DNA from: Marseilla massiliensis
Lineage (GTDB): Bacteria; Bacteroidota; Bacteroidia; Bacteroidales; Bacteroidaceae
Assembly (NCBI RefSeq): GCF_016899855.1
Contig: NZ_JACJJG010000020.1
Location: 1 to 40,314 of the forward strand
Length of the DNA stretch: 40,314 nucleotides
Reading direction: 5' to 3'
The translations under genes were made by a program, and so were the position numbers. The notes beneath the pieces are model-generated. The model was given only the letters and a program-made list of their open reading frames with translations, searched no databases and was not told the DNA's origin. Of this stretch, positions 33,374 through 40,314 are shown piece by piece; the stretch's first letter is position 1; every line of letters starts with the position of its first letter.

Positions 33374-33931
33374 ATGATGGAAGTAATAAAGACAGACATA
33401 GAGGGCGTGGTAATCATAGAGCCGCGCATTTTCAAGGACGCACGGGGATATTTCTTCGAGAGTTTCTCGCAAAGGGAGTTTGAGGAGAAGGTAGGACACG
33501 TGGAGTTCGTCCAGGACAACGAAAGCATGTCTTCGTATGGCGTGATGAGGGGATTGCATTTCCAACGTCCGCCATATACACAGGCAAAACTTGTTAGGTG
33601 CGTAAGGGGAAAAGTTCTCGACGTTGCGGTTGACATAAGGAAAGGCTCGCCAACATACGGAAAGCACGTGGCGGTTGAATTGACCGAGGACAACCATAGG
33701 CAGTTCTTCATCCCGAAAGGCTTTGCCCACGGTTTTGCCGTGTTGAGTGAAACGGCAGTGTTCCAGTACAAGTGCGACGAGTTCTACCATCCCGAGACGG
33801 ACGGAGGCATAAGTATACTTGACGACAGCCTTGGCATTGACTGGTGCATACCCACCGAATATGCAATACTGAGCGAAAAGGATACGAAGCATCCATTGCT
33901 GAAAGACTTCAGTTCTCCATTTGTATTTTAA
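33374..33931 (+). CDS. rmlC: dTDP-4-dehydrorhamnose 3,5-epimerase
   Basis: 185 residues from the ATG at 33374 (a second ATG follows immediately at 33377; an upstream TTG in frame at 33350 is unlikely). RmlC motifs: IEPRIFKDARGYFFESFSQR, FVQDNESMSSYGVMRGLHFQ with the catalytic His, KLVRCVRGKVLDVAVDIRKG, FFIPKGFAHGFAVLSE and YKCDEFYHPETDGGI with the conserved Tyr. It epimerises C3 and C5 of dTDP-4-keto-6-deoxyglucose. Degenerate simple repeats lie on both sides of the gene. Confidence 0.96.
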   Translation: MMEVIKTDIEGVVIIEPRIFKDARGYFFESFSQREFEEKVGHVEFVQDNESMSSYGVMRGLHFQRPPYTQAKLVRCVRGKVLDVAVDIRKGSPTYGKHVAVELTEDNHRQFFIPKGFAHGFAVLSETAVFQYKCDEFYHPETDGGISILDDSLGIDWCIPTEYAILSEKDTKHPLLKDFSSPFVF

Positions 33932-34005
33932 AGGTAAAAGGGTAAAAAAGTAAAAAGGTAAAACAAAGGTGAGAAGGTGAAAGGGTGAAAAGGTGAAAAG
34001 GTGAG
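33929..34005 (+). repeat. Degenerate 8-9 bp tandem repeats between rmlC and rmlD
   Basis: A purine-rich run of about eight imperfect units of the type aaaGGTRAaa begins at the rmlC stop codon. The first half uses GGTAA and the second GGTGA. A related AATTAAGA-type run precedes rmlC (33290-33320). No function is evident; such runs are common between genes in this phylum. Confidence 0.6.
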
Positions 34006-34094
34006 AAAACAATCTACTATGAATTATGAATTGAACAAGGCATTTCCACTTATTTCTTCTCTCCTAAATCCTTTACTCCTAAAAAACAAACAAC

Positions 34095-35009
34095 ATGAAC
34101 ATACTTGTAACAGGCGCAAACGGCCAACTTGGTAACGAAATGCGCATAATAAGCAAAGGCACGAACGACAATTATACCTTTACTGATGTAGTCGAGGTTG
34201 AAGGCGTGGAAACGACTATTTTGGATATAACTGACGCCGAAGCCATACGGAATATAGTCAAGGAAAAGGACATACAGTGCATAGTCAACTGCGCCGCATA
34301 TACTAACGTCGATAAGGCGGAGAGTGACGAGGTGCTATGCAGGAAGCTCAACGCCGATGCCCCGAAGCTATTGGCAGAGGCGATGAAGGAAGTGAACGGA
34401 CTTCTTGTGCAGATTTCAACGGACTATGTTTTCGGCGGCGACCCTTACAACACGCCTTGCAGGGAAGACCAGAAGGGAACGCCTACGGGAGTCTACGGCA
34501 AGACAAAGCTCGAGGGCGAGAAGAATATCGAGGCTGTCGGCTGTGATTACGTCATCATAAGGACTGCGTGGTTATATTCAGAGTTTGGCAAGAACTTCGT
34601 AAAGACAATGCTAAACCTTACTGCGACGAAACCGAAACTCACCGTTGTCTTTGACCAGGCAGGAACACCGACATACGCATACGACCTTGCTGTTGCAATA
34701 AAGGCCGTACTTGCTTACTATGAAAAAGAGAACCCGAAGGACGGATACTCAAAACGTGGAATATACCACTTCAGCAACGAGGGAGTCTGCTCATGGTTCG
34801 ACTTCACCAAGAAAATTGCTGAGCTTGCAGGAAACACTACCTGCGACATCGAGCCTTGCCACAGCGATGAATTTCCAAGTCCAGTAAAGCGCCCTGCCTA
34901 TTCGGTTCTTGACAAGACGAAAATAAAGGATACATTCGGATTGAAGATACCCTATTGGACGGATTCGTTGAGAAAGTGCATGGAAAACATGGGCGCATTG
35001 AAGGCATAA
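34095..35009 (+). CDS. rmlD: dTDP-4-dehydrorhamnose reductase
   Basis: 304 residues. NAD(P)-binding start MNILVTGANGQLGNEMRII; then DIQCIVNCAAYTNVDKAESD, LVQISTDYVFGGDPYNTPCR, the catalytic-type YGKTKLEGEKNI with Tyr and Lys, VIIRTAWLYSEFGKNFVKTM and IYHFSNEGVCSWFDFTKKI. It reduces the 4-keto group to give dTDP-L-rhamnose. The next gap of 174 bp carries reversed copies of the 22-bp repeat family. Confidence 0.97.
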   Translation: MNILVTGANGQLGNEMRIISKGTNDNYTFTDVVEVEGVETTILDITDAEAIRNIVKEKDIQCIVNCAAYTNVDKAESDEVLCRKLNADAPKLLAEAMKEVNGLLVQISTDYVFGGDPYNTPCREDQKGTPTGVYGKTKLEGEKNIEAVGCDYVIIRTAWLYSEFGKNFVKTMLNLTATKPKLTVVFDQAGTPTYAYDLAVAIKAVLAYYEKENPKDGYSKRGIYHFSNEGVCSWFDFTKKIAELAGNTTCDIEPCHSDEFPSPVKRPAYSVLDKTKIKDTFGLKIPYWTDSLRKCMENMGALKA

Positions 35010-35063
35010 ACATTATCATTTTTCTTAACGAACTGATAACCAACAACATACAAAACACATTCC

Positions 35064-35145
35064 AAAAGACGGCAAATTGCATCGTAAAAGGCACGTATTA
35101 AATGATAAAAGGCCGTGAATTGCAAACCGAATGACCGTCTTTTAC
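35064..35145 (-). repeat. Second cluster of the 22-bp repeat family, inverted, between rmlD and rmlB
   Basis: Read on the minus strand, units share AATTCACGGCCTTTT and ATTTGCCGTCTTTTG word for word with units 1 and 2 of the array at 13515-13602. The AAAAG cores on the plus strand start at 35064, 35086 and 35107, spacing 22 and 21 bp. A further copy in forward orientation follows (GACCGTCTTTTACAA, about 35133-35147). Confidence 0.7.
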
Positions 35146-35183
35146 AAAAAAGATTTTATTGACAAATTAACGACACAAGAATC

Positions 35184-36323
35184 ATGGAATACAAAAGAAA
35201 TATCATCATAACGGGCGGAGCGGGTTTTATAGGCTCACACGTTGTACGCCTTTTCGTGAACAAATACCCTGAATACCGTATTATCAACCTCGACAAGTTG
35301 ACGTATGCAGGAAACCTTGCCAACCTGAAGGATATCGAGGGCAAGGAGAACTATACCTTCGTAAAAGCCGACATCTGTGACTACAAAACGGTGAAGGCGT
35401 TGATGGAAAAGTACAATGTTGACGGGATAATCCACCTTGCGGCAGAGAGCCACGTTGACCGAAGCATAAAAGACCCGTTCACTTTTGCTCATACAAACGT
35501 AATAGGTACTCTTACATTGCTTCAGGCAGCAAAGGAATATTGGGAGAGCCGCCCTGAAGGATACGTTGGAAAGCGTTTTTATCATATCTCGACGGACGAG
35601 GTTTACGGCGCGTTGGAGTTGACGAATCCCGAGGGAATAGAGTCGCCGTTCACCACGAAGGCAAGTTCGGAACACCACCACGCCTACGGAACGGAGTTCT
35701 TTACAGAAGAAACGAAATACAACCCCCACTCTCCATATTCAGCATCGAAGGCTAGTTCAGACCACTTTGTCCGCGCTTTCCACGACACCTACGGAATGCC
35801 TACCATCGTGACCAACTGCTCCAACAACTACGGCCCTTACCAGTTCCCCGAAAAACTCATCCCTCTGTTCATCAACAACATCCGCCACAGGAAGCCGTTG
35901 CCTGTCTACGGCAAAGGTGAGAACGTGCGTGACTGGCTGTATGTGGAGGACCATGCAAGGGCGATTGACCTCATCTTCCATAAAGGCAAGACAGCCGACA
36001 CGTACAATATCGGCGGCTTCAACGAGTGGAAGAATATCGACATAATCAAGGTTGTCATAAAGACCGTCGACCGTTTGTTAGGACGCAAAGAGGGCGAGGA
36101 CATGAATTTGATAACATACGTTACCGACCGCAAGGGCCATGATATGCGTTACGCTATTGACTCAAGGAAACTTCAACGTGAGCTTGGCTGGGAGCCGAGC
36201 CTGCAATTCGAGGAAGGCATAGAGAAGACCGTGCGTTGGTATCTTGACAACCAGGCTTGGATGGACAACGTAACGTCAGGCGATTATCAGAAATACTACG
36301 ATGATATGTACAAGGGCAGGTAA
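35184..36323 (+). CDS. rmlB: dTDP-glucose 4,6-dehydratase
   Basis: 379 residues. NAD-binding start NIIITGGAGFIGSHVVRLFV, then YRIINLDKLTYAGNLANLKD, IHLAAESHVDRSIKDPFTFA, YHISTDEVYGAL with the catalytic Thr-Asp-Glu, and PHSPYSASKASSDHFVRAF with Tyr and Lys of YxxxK. VTNCSNNYGPYQFPEKLIPL and GKGENVRDWLYVEDHARAID complete the picture. An internal segment of about 15-20 residues (NPEGIESPFTTKASSEHHHA) lengthens the protein compared with enterobacterial RmlB, as is usual for Bacteroidetes versions. It converts dTDP-glucose to dTDP-4-keto-6-deoxyglucose. It is the last gene of the operon; a terminator follows 68 bp downstream. Confidence 0.97.
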   Translation: MEYKRNIIITGGAGFIGSHVVRLFVNKYPEYRIINLDKLTYAGNLANLKDIEGKENYTFVKADICDYKTVKALMEKYNVDGIIHLAAESHVDRSIKDPFTFAHTNVIGTLTLLQAAKEYWESRPEGYVGKRFYHISTDEVYGALELTNPEGIESPFTTKASSEHHHAYGTEFFTEETKYNPHSPYSASKASSDHFVRAFHDTYGMPTIVTNCSNNYGPYQFPEKLIPLFINNIRHRKPLPVYGKGENVRDWLYVEDHARAIDLIFHKGKTADTYNIGGFNEWKNIDIIKVVIKTVDRLLGRKEGEDMNLITYVTDRKGHDMRYAIDSRKLQRELGWEPSLQFEEGIEKTVRWYLDNQAWMDNVTSGDYQKYYDDMYKGR

Positions 36324-36625
36324 GGATAAAGCAGGTATAAATGACTCAGAATTATATTTATTTGCACTAATAACAGAAAAATTACCGACGAGGGGTTGTC
36401 TTATATGGCAATCCCTTTTTTGTGAGTATTATTCTTTGTGAGAGTAAAGTCATTTAACGTTAAGGCTTAGTATAGATGTGTTTGACGGCTGGATGGCTGA
36501 AATCTGCAGTCTGTCGGATTTTTTGTATTCTGTCCTTGCAATCAATAACGGTCAAAAATAAAATGACCCCCGATTTGAGCATCGTTGAGAGGCTTGGGGT
36601 TCTAGCATTGCAAAGTGGTCTATAT
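36324..36625. other. Junction region between the glycan operon and the right accessory block
   Basis: Convergent gap of about 300 bp. It holds the operon terminator (36391-36421) and, nearer the minus-strand gene, a weak GACCCCC...GGGG pairing (about 36565-36599) that may end the leftward transcript. No coding frame is seen. Confidence 0.55.
36391..36421 (+). terminator. Rho-independent terminator of the glycan operon
   Basis: AGGGGTTG (36391-36398) pairs with CAATCCCT (36409-36416) with one G-U pair, loop TCTTATATGG, followed by six T residues. It lies 68 bp after rmlB. Confidence 0.75.
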
Positions 36626-36889
36626 TTATGAAAAATAAAACGAATTTTCGGCTTCCGTTATTGGACATAAACCATTGGCATTGAACATGGACTCAAAATT
36701 CAGGTCCTCGTCTATCTGTGGCCAATGTATGCCGGAATAAGACAGTTGATAATCCTCTCTTTGTTCCCTTGTGGCTTTTGCAAGCTTAGGCCATTGGAAA
36801 AAAGCATAATTTGCTGTAAGTCCTGTTTCTGTCATTGCATATACATGAGTGTCATCAACCCATACTTTTGTTATTCTATGTTTTGACAT
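36626..36889 (-). CDS. DUF2442-like small protein
   Basis: 87 residues. The arrangement KVWVDDTHVYAMTETGLTAN, then YAFFQWPKLAKATREQREDY, QLSYSGIHWPQIDEDLNFE is the DUF2442 pattern (strand pair, W.L..A...qr..y.....GihWp.iDEDlsv). The fold is small and the function unknown; such genes commonly travel with toxin-antitoxin and DUF4160 genes. The tail is slightly longer than usual (GLCPITEAENSFYFS). It lies 42 bp downstream of the antitoxin-like fragment, same strand. Confidence 0.75.
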   Translation of the reverse strand: MSKHRITKVWVDDTHVYAMTETGLTANYAFFQWPKLAKATREQREDYQLSYSGIHWPQIDEDLNFESMFNANGLCPITEAENSFYFS

Positions 36890-36931
36890 ATCGGTGCTAC
36901 ATTTTTAAGAATTCTTTTGCCACAATTTTTA

Positions 36932-37141
36932 CTACCACTCTGGTATTTCACGTTTAAACACTCTTGAATCACGTAGCTTCTTGGCTATATCCTCAGGAGA
37001 ACCGTCACCACCCCAGTCCGTATGGAAGCTGTCAAAAACATCTAAGTCCTTAGTTTTATCGATGTTCATGGCTTCGTTCACTTTGCGTTCATATTCGTCC
37101 CTCTCAGGAGTTCCCACCTTACCGATAAGTTTATCCTTCAC
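36932..37141 (-). CDS. Antitoxin-like small protein, possibly damaged at its N-terminus
   Basis: 69 codons from a GTG at 37141; without that start the frame stays open for only eight more codons (HETLLFDE) to a stop. The N-terminal part DEVKDKLIGKVGTPERDEYE resembles the start of HigA/XRE-type antitoxins (e.g. ..IkdkxyGkxGTpxRdxfE), but the HTH that should follow is missing. Instead it runs into DSFHTDWGGDGSPEDIAKKL, RDSRVFKREIPEW, a tail like those of short VapB-type antitoxins. The mixed pattern, poor start and nearby fragments suggest a recombined or decaying antitoxin gene. Confidence 0.5.
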   Translation of the reverse strand: MKDKLIGKVGTPERDEYERKVNEAMNIDKTKDLDVFDSFHTDWGGDGSPEDIAKKLRDSRVFKREIPEW

Positions 37142-37290
37142 TTCATCAAAAAGTAATGTTTCATGTTACCAACCCGTTTCATATTTCAATTCTTTTCCAA
37201 CCTTTCATGAACGAGGATGTCTTTTCTTGTTGACAGCATATTGTATTTCATCTGGAGGCTCATCAACTGTTCAGCGGATACGTCAAAATT

Positions 37291-37569
37291 TCATTTATCC
37301 CCATAATGTCCTTTAAGAGAGATAACGATTACCGTGATAACCTCCTCTTCAATTTTATAAACTAACCTTGAACCTTTATCTATGCGTCTGCTCCAAAATC
37401 CGTTCAAGTTGCCCCTTAATTGTTCCACTTGTCCTGTTCCCGTTTTTGGATGCAGCTGTAGTTCCTCAAAAAGGGTAGCTATCTTTTGGAGCGTTTTCTT
37501 CTGTCCCGATTTACCCCATTCTTTCAGATGCCTTTCTGCTTCGGGAGTCAACACAAGCTTGTAAGTCAT
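37291..37569 (-). CDS. RelE/YoeB (Txe)-family toxin
   Basis: 92 residues. The start MTYKLVLTPEAERHLKEWGK, then PKTGTGQVEQLRGNLNGFWS, RRIDKGSRLVYKIEEEVITV and the final SLKGHYGDK match the Txe/YoeB family, including the conserved RRI, RLVY and GHY elements. Family members are ribosome-dependent mRNA interferases. Its start overlaps the stop of the antitoxin gene by 4 bp (ATGA), the standard antitoxin-first order. The stretch downstream (37142-37290) contains a 34-codon peptide remnant in frame after the toxin stop, of unknown origin. Confidence 0.85.
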   Translation of the reverse strand: MTYKLVLTPEAERHLKEWGKSGQKKTLQKIATLFEELQLHPKTGTGQVEQLRGNLNGFWSRRIDKGSRLVYKIEEEVITVIVISLKGHYGDK

Positions 37570-37859
37570 ACTCCTAAAGTTTTCTTGATTTCGCCAATGG
37601 TATAGACTCTCCCTTCTCCGGACTCCATTTCGGATATGCCTTGATTGACGGACTTCATGTTTTCGGGGTCGTCAAACCAAGAGTCCCCTGTAGGTGAAGG
37701 ATTTTCCCTTACTTCTACAGAAATACTGTTCGCCTTGGATATGAGCACCTGTTCAATGTATGCTTTCAGGCTCTTTCCTTGTGCCACCGCCATAACAGAC
37801 AGTTTTTGTATCGTATCTATAGGAAGGTCTATGTTCTTTCTCTTTATTGTTGCTTCCAT
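37566..37859 (-). CDS. Cognate antitoxin of the YoeB-type toxin
   Basis: 97 residues. The N-terminal half (KRKNIDLPIDTIQKLSVMAV, then AQGKSLKAYIEQVL) is a ribbon-helix-helix-like DNA-binding region. The C-terminal part DSWFDDPENMKSVNQGISEM, then ESGEGRVYTIGEIKKTLGV is the toxin-binding tail typical of antitoxins paired with Txe/YoeB toxins. A TATCTTTG promoter box and an AT-rich palindrome lie directly upstream, as expected for an autoregulated pair. Confidence 0.85.
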   Translation of the reverse strand: MEATIKRKNIDLPIDTIQKLSVMAVAQGKSLKAYIEQVLISKANSISVEVRENPSPTGDSWFDDPENMKSVNQGISEMESGEGRVYTIGEIKKTLGV

Positions 37860-38318
37860 ATTTTCAATGTTTTATCCTGCCACAAAGATAAGGAATATAT
37901 TTTATATACGATATACATATTCGACTTTTTAACTTATTTCACGTTATCATAAATTATGGAATAGTAAATTAGGCTTGCCCATGAGAATTTCATTGAACAA
38001 GCATATAATTTTACATCGAATATCAAAAGCCACAAATCACCTTCTAAAACGTTACCTCTTACCTTCTCATCAGCCATCTTTTACCGCTCATTTTGCCATG
38101 TCTTGTTTTTACGATGTTTATTCATTGATTATCAGGCTATTACGTTATCCTTATCATTGCCCGACAGAATAAGGCAAAAACTCAAATCGATATAAACAAA
38201 AACGAAACAAAAAATATCCCCTCTTTGCCACACTTTTTTATCAGTACGGTTTGGAGGGGGGCTTGTTTTCAGGGGAGATTTGGCCGCAGTTTTATTGAAC
38301 CGAACTTTTATGTCAGAC
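37860..38318. other. Divergent-free gap upstream of the toxin-antitoxin pair
   Basis: 459 bp. The left 60 bp hold the toxin-antitoxin promoter and operator. For the remainder I see no gene; a 65-codon plus-strand frame (37975-38172) has no family features. A G6 run at 38256-38261 lies near the end of the VirE_N gene. Confidence 0.5.
37883..37915 (-). promoter_or_regulatory. Promoter and probable operator of the toxin-antitoxin pair
   Basis: The plus strand reads CAAAGATA at 37883-37890, that is TATCTTTG on the minus strand, a perfect TANNTTTG box 24 bp upstream of the antitoxin start. TATAT-ACG-ATATA, a perfect 5+5 palindrome, lies at 37903-37915, where the -33 region would be. Antitoxin binding there would repress the pair, which is the usual scheme. 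Confidence 0.6.
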
Positions 38319-39347
38319 TTAATTCATCATAGCATTCCATCGGGTTCGGTTGTAATTCATCCCGTTGTACCTTCGTTGGTATATCTCGTTCCTTTTGCTC
38401 CCGAAGTTGTCACGGTTTGAGTTGTAGTTGTTTATTGCCATCGCCTCAATATCTTTCTCGTCAATTCCATGCCTACCGAACGTGGCTTTAAGATAATTCA
38501 CTGCATCATCGAACAACACACCATAAAGACATAACCACTTGGCCCTTGAAAGTATCGATTGGTGCCTGTTTCCGTCTTTGTATGAATCAGGATATATTTT
38601 TCTCCAAAACTTATCGACATAGTTCATCAGTTGTTTATCCTTCCATTGTGCCTGGAAAAGTTCGTTCAGTCTTATCTCTTCCTCGGTATGCTTGAACTCC
38701 TTGCTTGAATATCCTTTTGGGCTGTAATTCCTTGGCGGTATATTGGGGTATTGAGGGTCGTAAACAAAATTGAAAGGCGTTAAATGTTCCCTATCAGGAT
38801 TAAGCCAAACATCAGGGTCGTAACTCAGGAAACATGTACGGCTAAGGTTCCCGCATCTCTTGTCAAATTGTTCCGTGTTGGGATATAACTTGAACTTTAT
38901 CTGCATGAATAAGTTGTAATGGTATTCCGGGTTAGTATTGTCATGGAACATAGCAACCTTCACACCCTTGTTGCTTGGAGAAAACCAGACTGCGTAGATA
39001 TGAAGTTGGTCGGCATATTGTATTATTTTTTGCTTGAATTCATTGGCAGCTTCATGATTGGGGAATTTATCGAAATCAAGAACCATGATGTTTGAGTATT
39101 CCCGGAGGTTATCAATGTTGTCGTTTCTGTAAGTGAAAATTCCTGAAGGGGCAATCATCGGGAGTTTCCTTTTCTCCTCAATGTACGCTTCCTTGGTTGT
39201 CTGCATCCTTACTATGTCAGTCTGTTGCTTTAGATAATCTTTCCCAACTATGTTCAAAAGTACCTCATCGAGTTTCAGGTATATAGTGCTTGTTGCATCT
39301 TTGGCGTCATAATAAACGCTGACCGTATCATTTATGTTCTTACCCAT
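38319..39347 (-). CDS. VirE_N-domain (BT4734-like) accessory protein
   Basis: 342 residues. Central features are SGIFTYRNDNIDNLREYSNI, then MVLDFDKFPN, IYAVWFSPSNKGVKVAMFHD, and EQFDKRCGNLSRTCFLSYDP followed by DVWLNPD. This matches the BT4734/BF3469-type proteins with a VirE N-terminal domain found on Bacteroidetes mobile elements; the layout D.D, S.S.kG.k, H and SR.cflsyDp resembles archaeo-eukaryotic primase-like folds, so a role in element DNA replication is an inference. The C-terminal 130 residues are helical and basic (RNEIYQRRYNGMNYNRTRW). It is a solitary copy without the helicase-like partner often seen. Confidence 0.75.
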   Translation of the reverse strand: MGKNINDTVSVYYDAKDATSTIYLKLDEVLLNIVGKDYLKQQTDIVRMQTTKEAYIEEKRKLPMIAPSGIFTYRNDNIDNLREYSNIMVLDFDKFPNHEAANEFKQKIIQYADQLHIYAVWFSPSNKGVKVAMFHDNTNPEYHYNLFMQIKFKLYPNTEQFDKRCGNLSRTCFLSYDPDVWLNPDREHLTPFNFVYDPQYPNIPPRNYSPKGYSSKEFKHTEEEIRLNELFQAQWKDKQLMNYVDKFWRKIYPDSYKDGNRHQSILSRAKWLCLYGVLFDDAVNYLKATFGRHGIDEKDIEAMAINNYNSNRDNFGSKRNEIYQRRYNGMNYNRTRWNAMMN

Positions 39348-40095
39348 AATTATTTCGTCTTATTTTTTGTCCATTATAAGAGAATCATGGCCTTATATTT
39401 ATTCTTTTTCGGCTCTCATCTCTTCTTTTAAATTCATTTTCCTTGGTTTTTATTTTTACTGTATTCTTGATAGATTATTATTTTATTTTCATTGCCGTTA
39501 AAACCAAGGGATAAATTCAGCAACATATTTTTTACTTTTCTATCAAGGAGGTCTGTTATTTATTGGTTCCATCATTTTGCTCTTTATTTTTGTTGGGTCA
39601 TTTTTCTGTTGAATTATTTTTTTACTTGACACATCCGATACAATGAACAATGATAAAGAACATAAGCCACAATTACTTTTTTGTTTTTTGATTGATTTTA
39701 TTTAGCTGTCCATTGATTGTTGTATCCTTTATCATTTTCTTGATACTGTTTTTCGATGAAGATGCTAAGACTGTGTAATGTGTTGTTATTTTTTTCAAAA
39801 TTTTATTCCTTGTTTTTGTTGGATGTAATGTAGTGATAAAAGAAGTAAAGAGATTGGTCCTTCGTCCCTTAAAGACAGTGGTGAAGAGTAGAGAGTTGTG
39901 TGGATTTTATTATTCTCTTACCTGATTACCCCATTGATTTACCCTTATATTCTCCTTCACACAACCACTCTTTTTTACCACGAAGTAGGTATTTTCTTTA
40001 TTTTATTGTTCACTATTGTATTTCCTTTATTTTACAACTATTATACGCCTTTTTCTTGTTCTCTATAATATTAACGTGAGTTCGGTATAATAATC
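39348..40095. other. AT-rich non-coding region between the VirE_N gene and the right-hand IS
   Basis: About 750 bp, strongly T-rich on the plus strand, with no long frame, tRNA or clear promoter box. The last part, ATTAACGTGAGTTCGGTATA (40070-40089), lies just outside the transposase stop and could contain the end of the IS. I cannot confirm an inverted repeat because the other end is outside the window. Confidence 0.45.
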
Positions 40096-40314
40096 TTATG
40101 CAATAAGCCTGCTTTTATCAATGATGTCAATATTGAGTGACGGTTTCTTAGGAAGCAGGTTGTATGCGATAAGCCCTGCAATCAGGTTGGAAGCAAATCC
40201 GTCAATGCTGCGGTGCCTGGTATGTTCAATGTAGCAGACGTTTTTGAGTTCGTCGTTGACGGTTTCAATGAGCGCCCTTTTCCGCAGCAGGATTTTGTCG
40301 TGCAGGTCCATGAG
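40096..40314 (-). CDS. IS982-family transposase, C-terminal part (cut by window edge)
   Basis: The minus-strand frame is open from the right edge and stops at 40096-40098 (72 codons visible). It reads [20 protein letters not shown], then [20 protein letters not shown] and [12 protein letters not shown]+[12 protein letters not shown], followed by IEHxRHRS, is the catalytic C-terminal signature of IS982-family DDE transposases, with the Glu of ALIE as the third acidic residue. The Met at 40311 is internal; the start lies beyond the window. Confidence 0.9.
   Translation of the reverse strand, partial: LMDLHDKILLRKRALIETVNDELKNVCYIEHTRHRSIDGFASNLIAGLIAYNLLPKKPSLNIDIIDKSRLIA

Noticed and set aside
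33362..34012. 216-codon frame opposite rmlC
   Set aside because: Antisense shadow of rmlC extended through the simple repeats; the HLFTFSPFHLLTF-type peptide is an artefact of the repeat.
37975..38172. 65-codon plus-strand frame upstream of the toxin-antitoxin pair
   Set aside because: No family features, and its composition matches surrounding non-coding DNA.
38256..38261. G6 run as a fourth phase-variation tract
   Set aside because: Shorter than the others, lies outside any reading frame and lacks their flanking sequence.

Overview
The window looks like a chromosomal segment of a gut-type Bacteroidales (Bacteroides/Prevotella-like). This rests on TANNTTTG-type -7 promoter boxes, weak or absent Shine-Dalgarno sequences, a NusG-like UpxY antiterminator heading a capsule locus, DUF3853-like and VirE_N (BT4734-like) accessory proteins, and secreted GH28/GH43 enzymes for plant polysaccharides. 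I cannot fix genus or species from sequence alone.

Layout: (1) 1-5.7 kb: the 3' end of an ISL3-family transposase, then minus-strand genes for a WecA/MraY-like polyprenyl-phosphate sugar-1-phosphate transferase, a secreted GH28 pectinase-like enzyme and a secreted GH43 enzyme. (2) 5.7-15 kb: an accessory stretch with a tyrosine recombinase, about 1.2 kb of apparently decayed DNA, an AT-rich orphan gene of 507 codons, a DUF3853-like HTH protein, a ParB/Srx-like protein, a SANT/Myb-like small protein, an unknown protein and a second tyrosine recombinase. (3) 14.9-36.3 kb: a capsular/exopolysaccharide locus on the plus strand. It starts with a promoter lying between two recombination-site-like repeats, then upxY with a long C-terminal extension and two unrecognised genes, the flippase, an F420H2-dehydrogenase-beta-like protein, a HEPN-like protein, a pyruvyl transferase, an acetyltransferase, an EpsG-type polymerase, glycosyltransferases (GT4, GT2, GT11, GT26), a second acetyltransferase and rmlA-rmlC-rmlD-rmlB for dTDP-rhamnose. 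(4) 36.3-40.3 kb: minus-strand accessory genes: DUF2442-like, antitoxin-like fragment, RelE/YoeB-type toxin-antitoxin pair, VirE_N protein and the 3' end of an IS982-family transposase.

The locus appears to carry two layers of phase variation. The whole operon is probably switched by DNA inversion of a segment of about 185 bp holding a TAACTTTG promoter, between two sites whose 8-bp cores (ATAAGTAT and ATACTTAT) are exact reverse complements. The neighbouring recombinase gene is the obvious candidate enzyme. Inside the operon, three poly-G tracts (G8, G8, G9) lie in a GT4 gene, an acetyltransferase gene and at the junction of a GT4 gene with a second, out-of-frame GT4 catalytic domain. Slippage would switch the first two genes off and would fuse or separate the tandem catalytic domains of the third. 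This would give a combinatorial surface-glycan generator.

A degenerate 22-bp repeat family occurs upstream of the second recombinase and again, in opposite orientation, between rmlD and rmlB, near the two ends of the locus. All family assignments come from reading motifs; no database search was possible.
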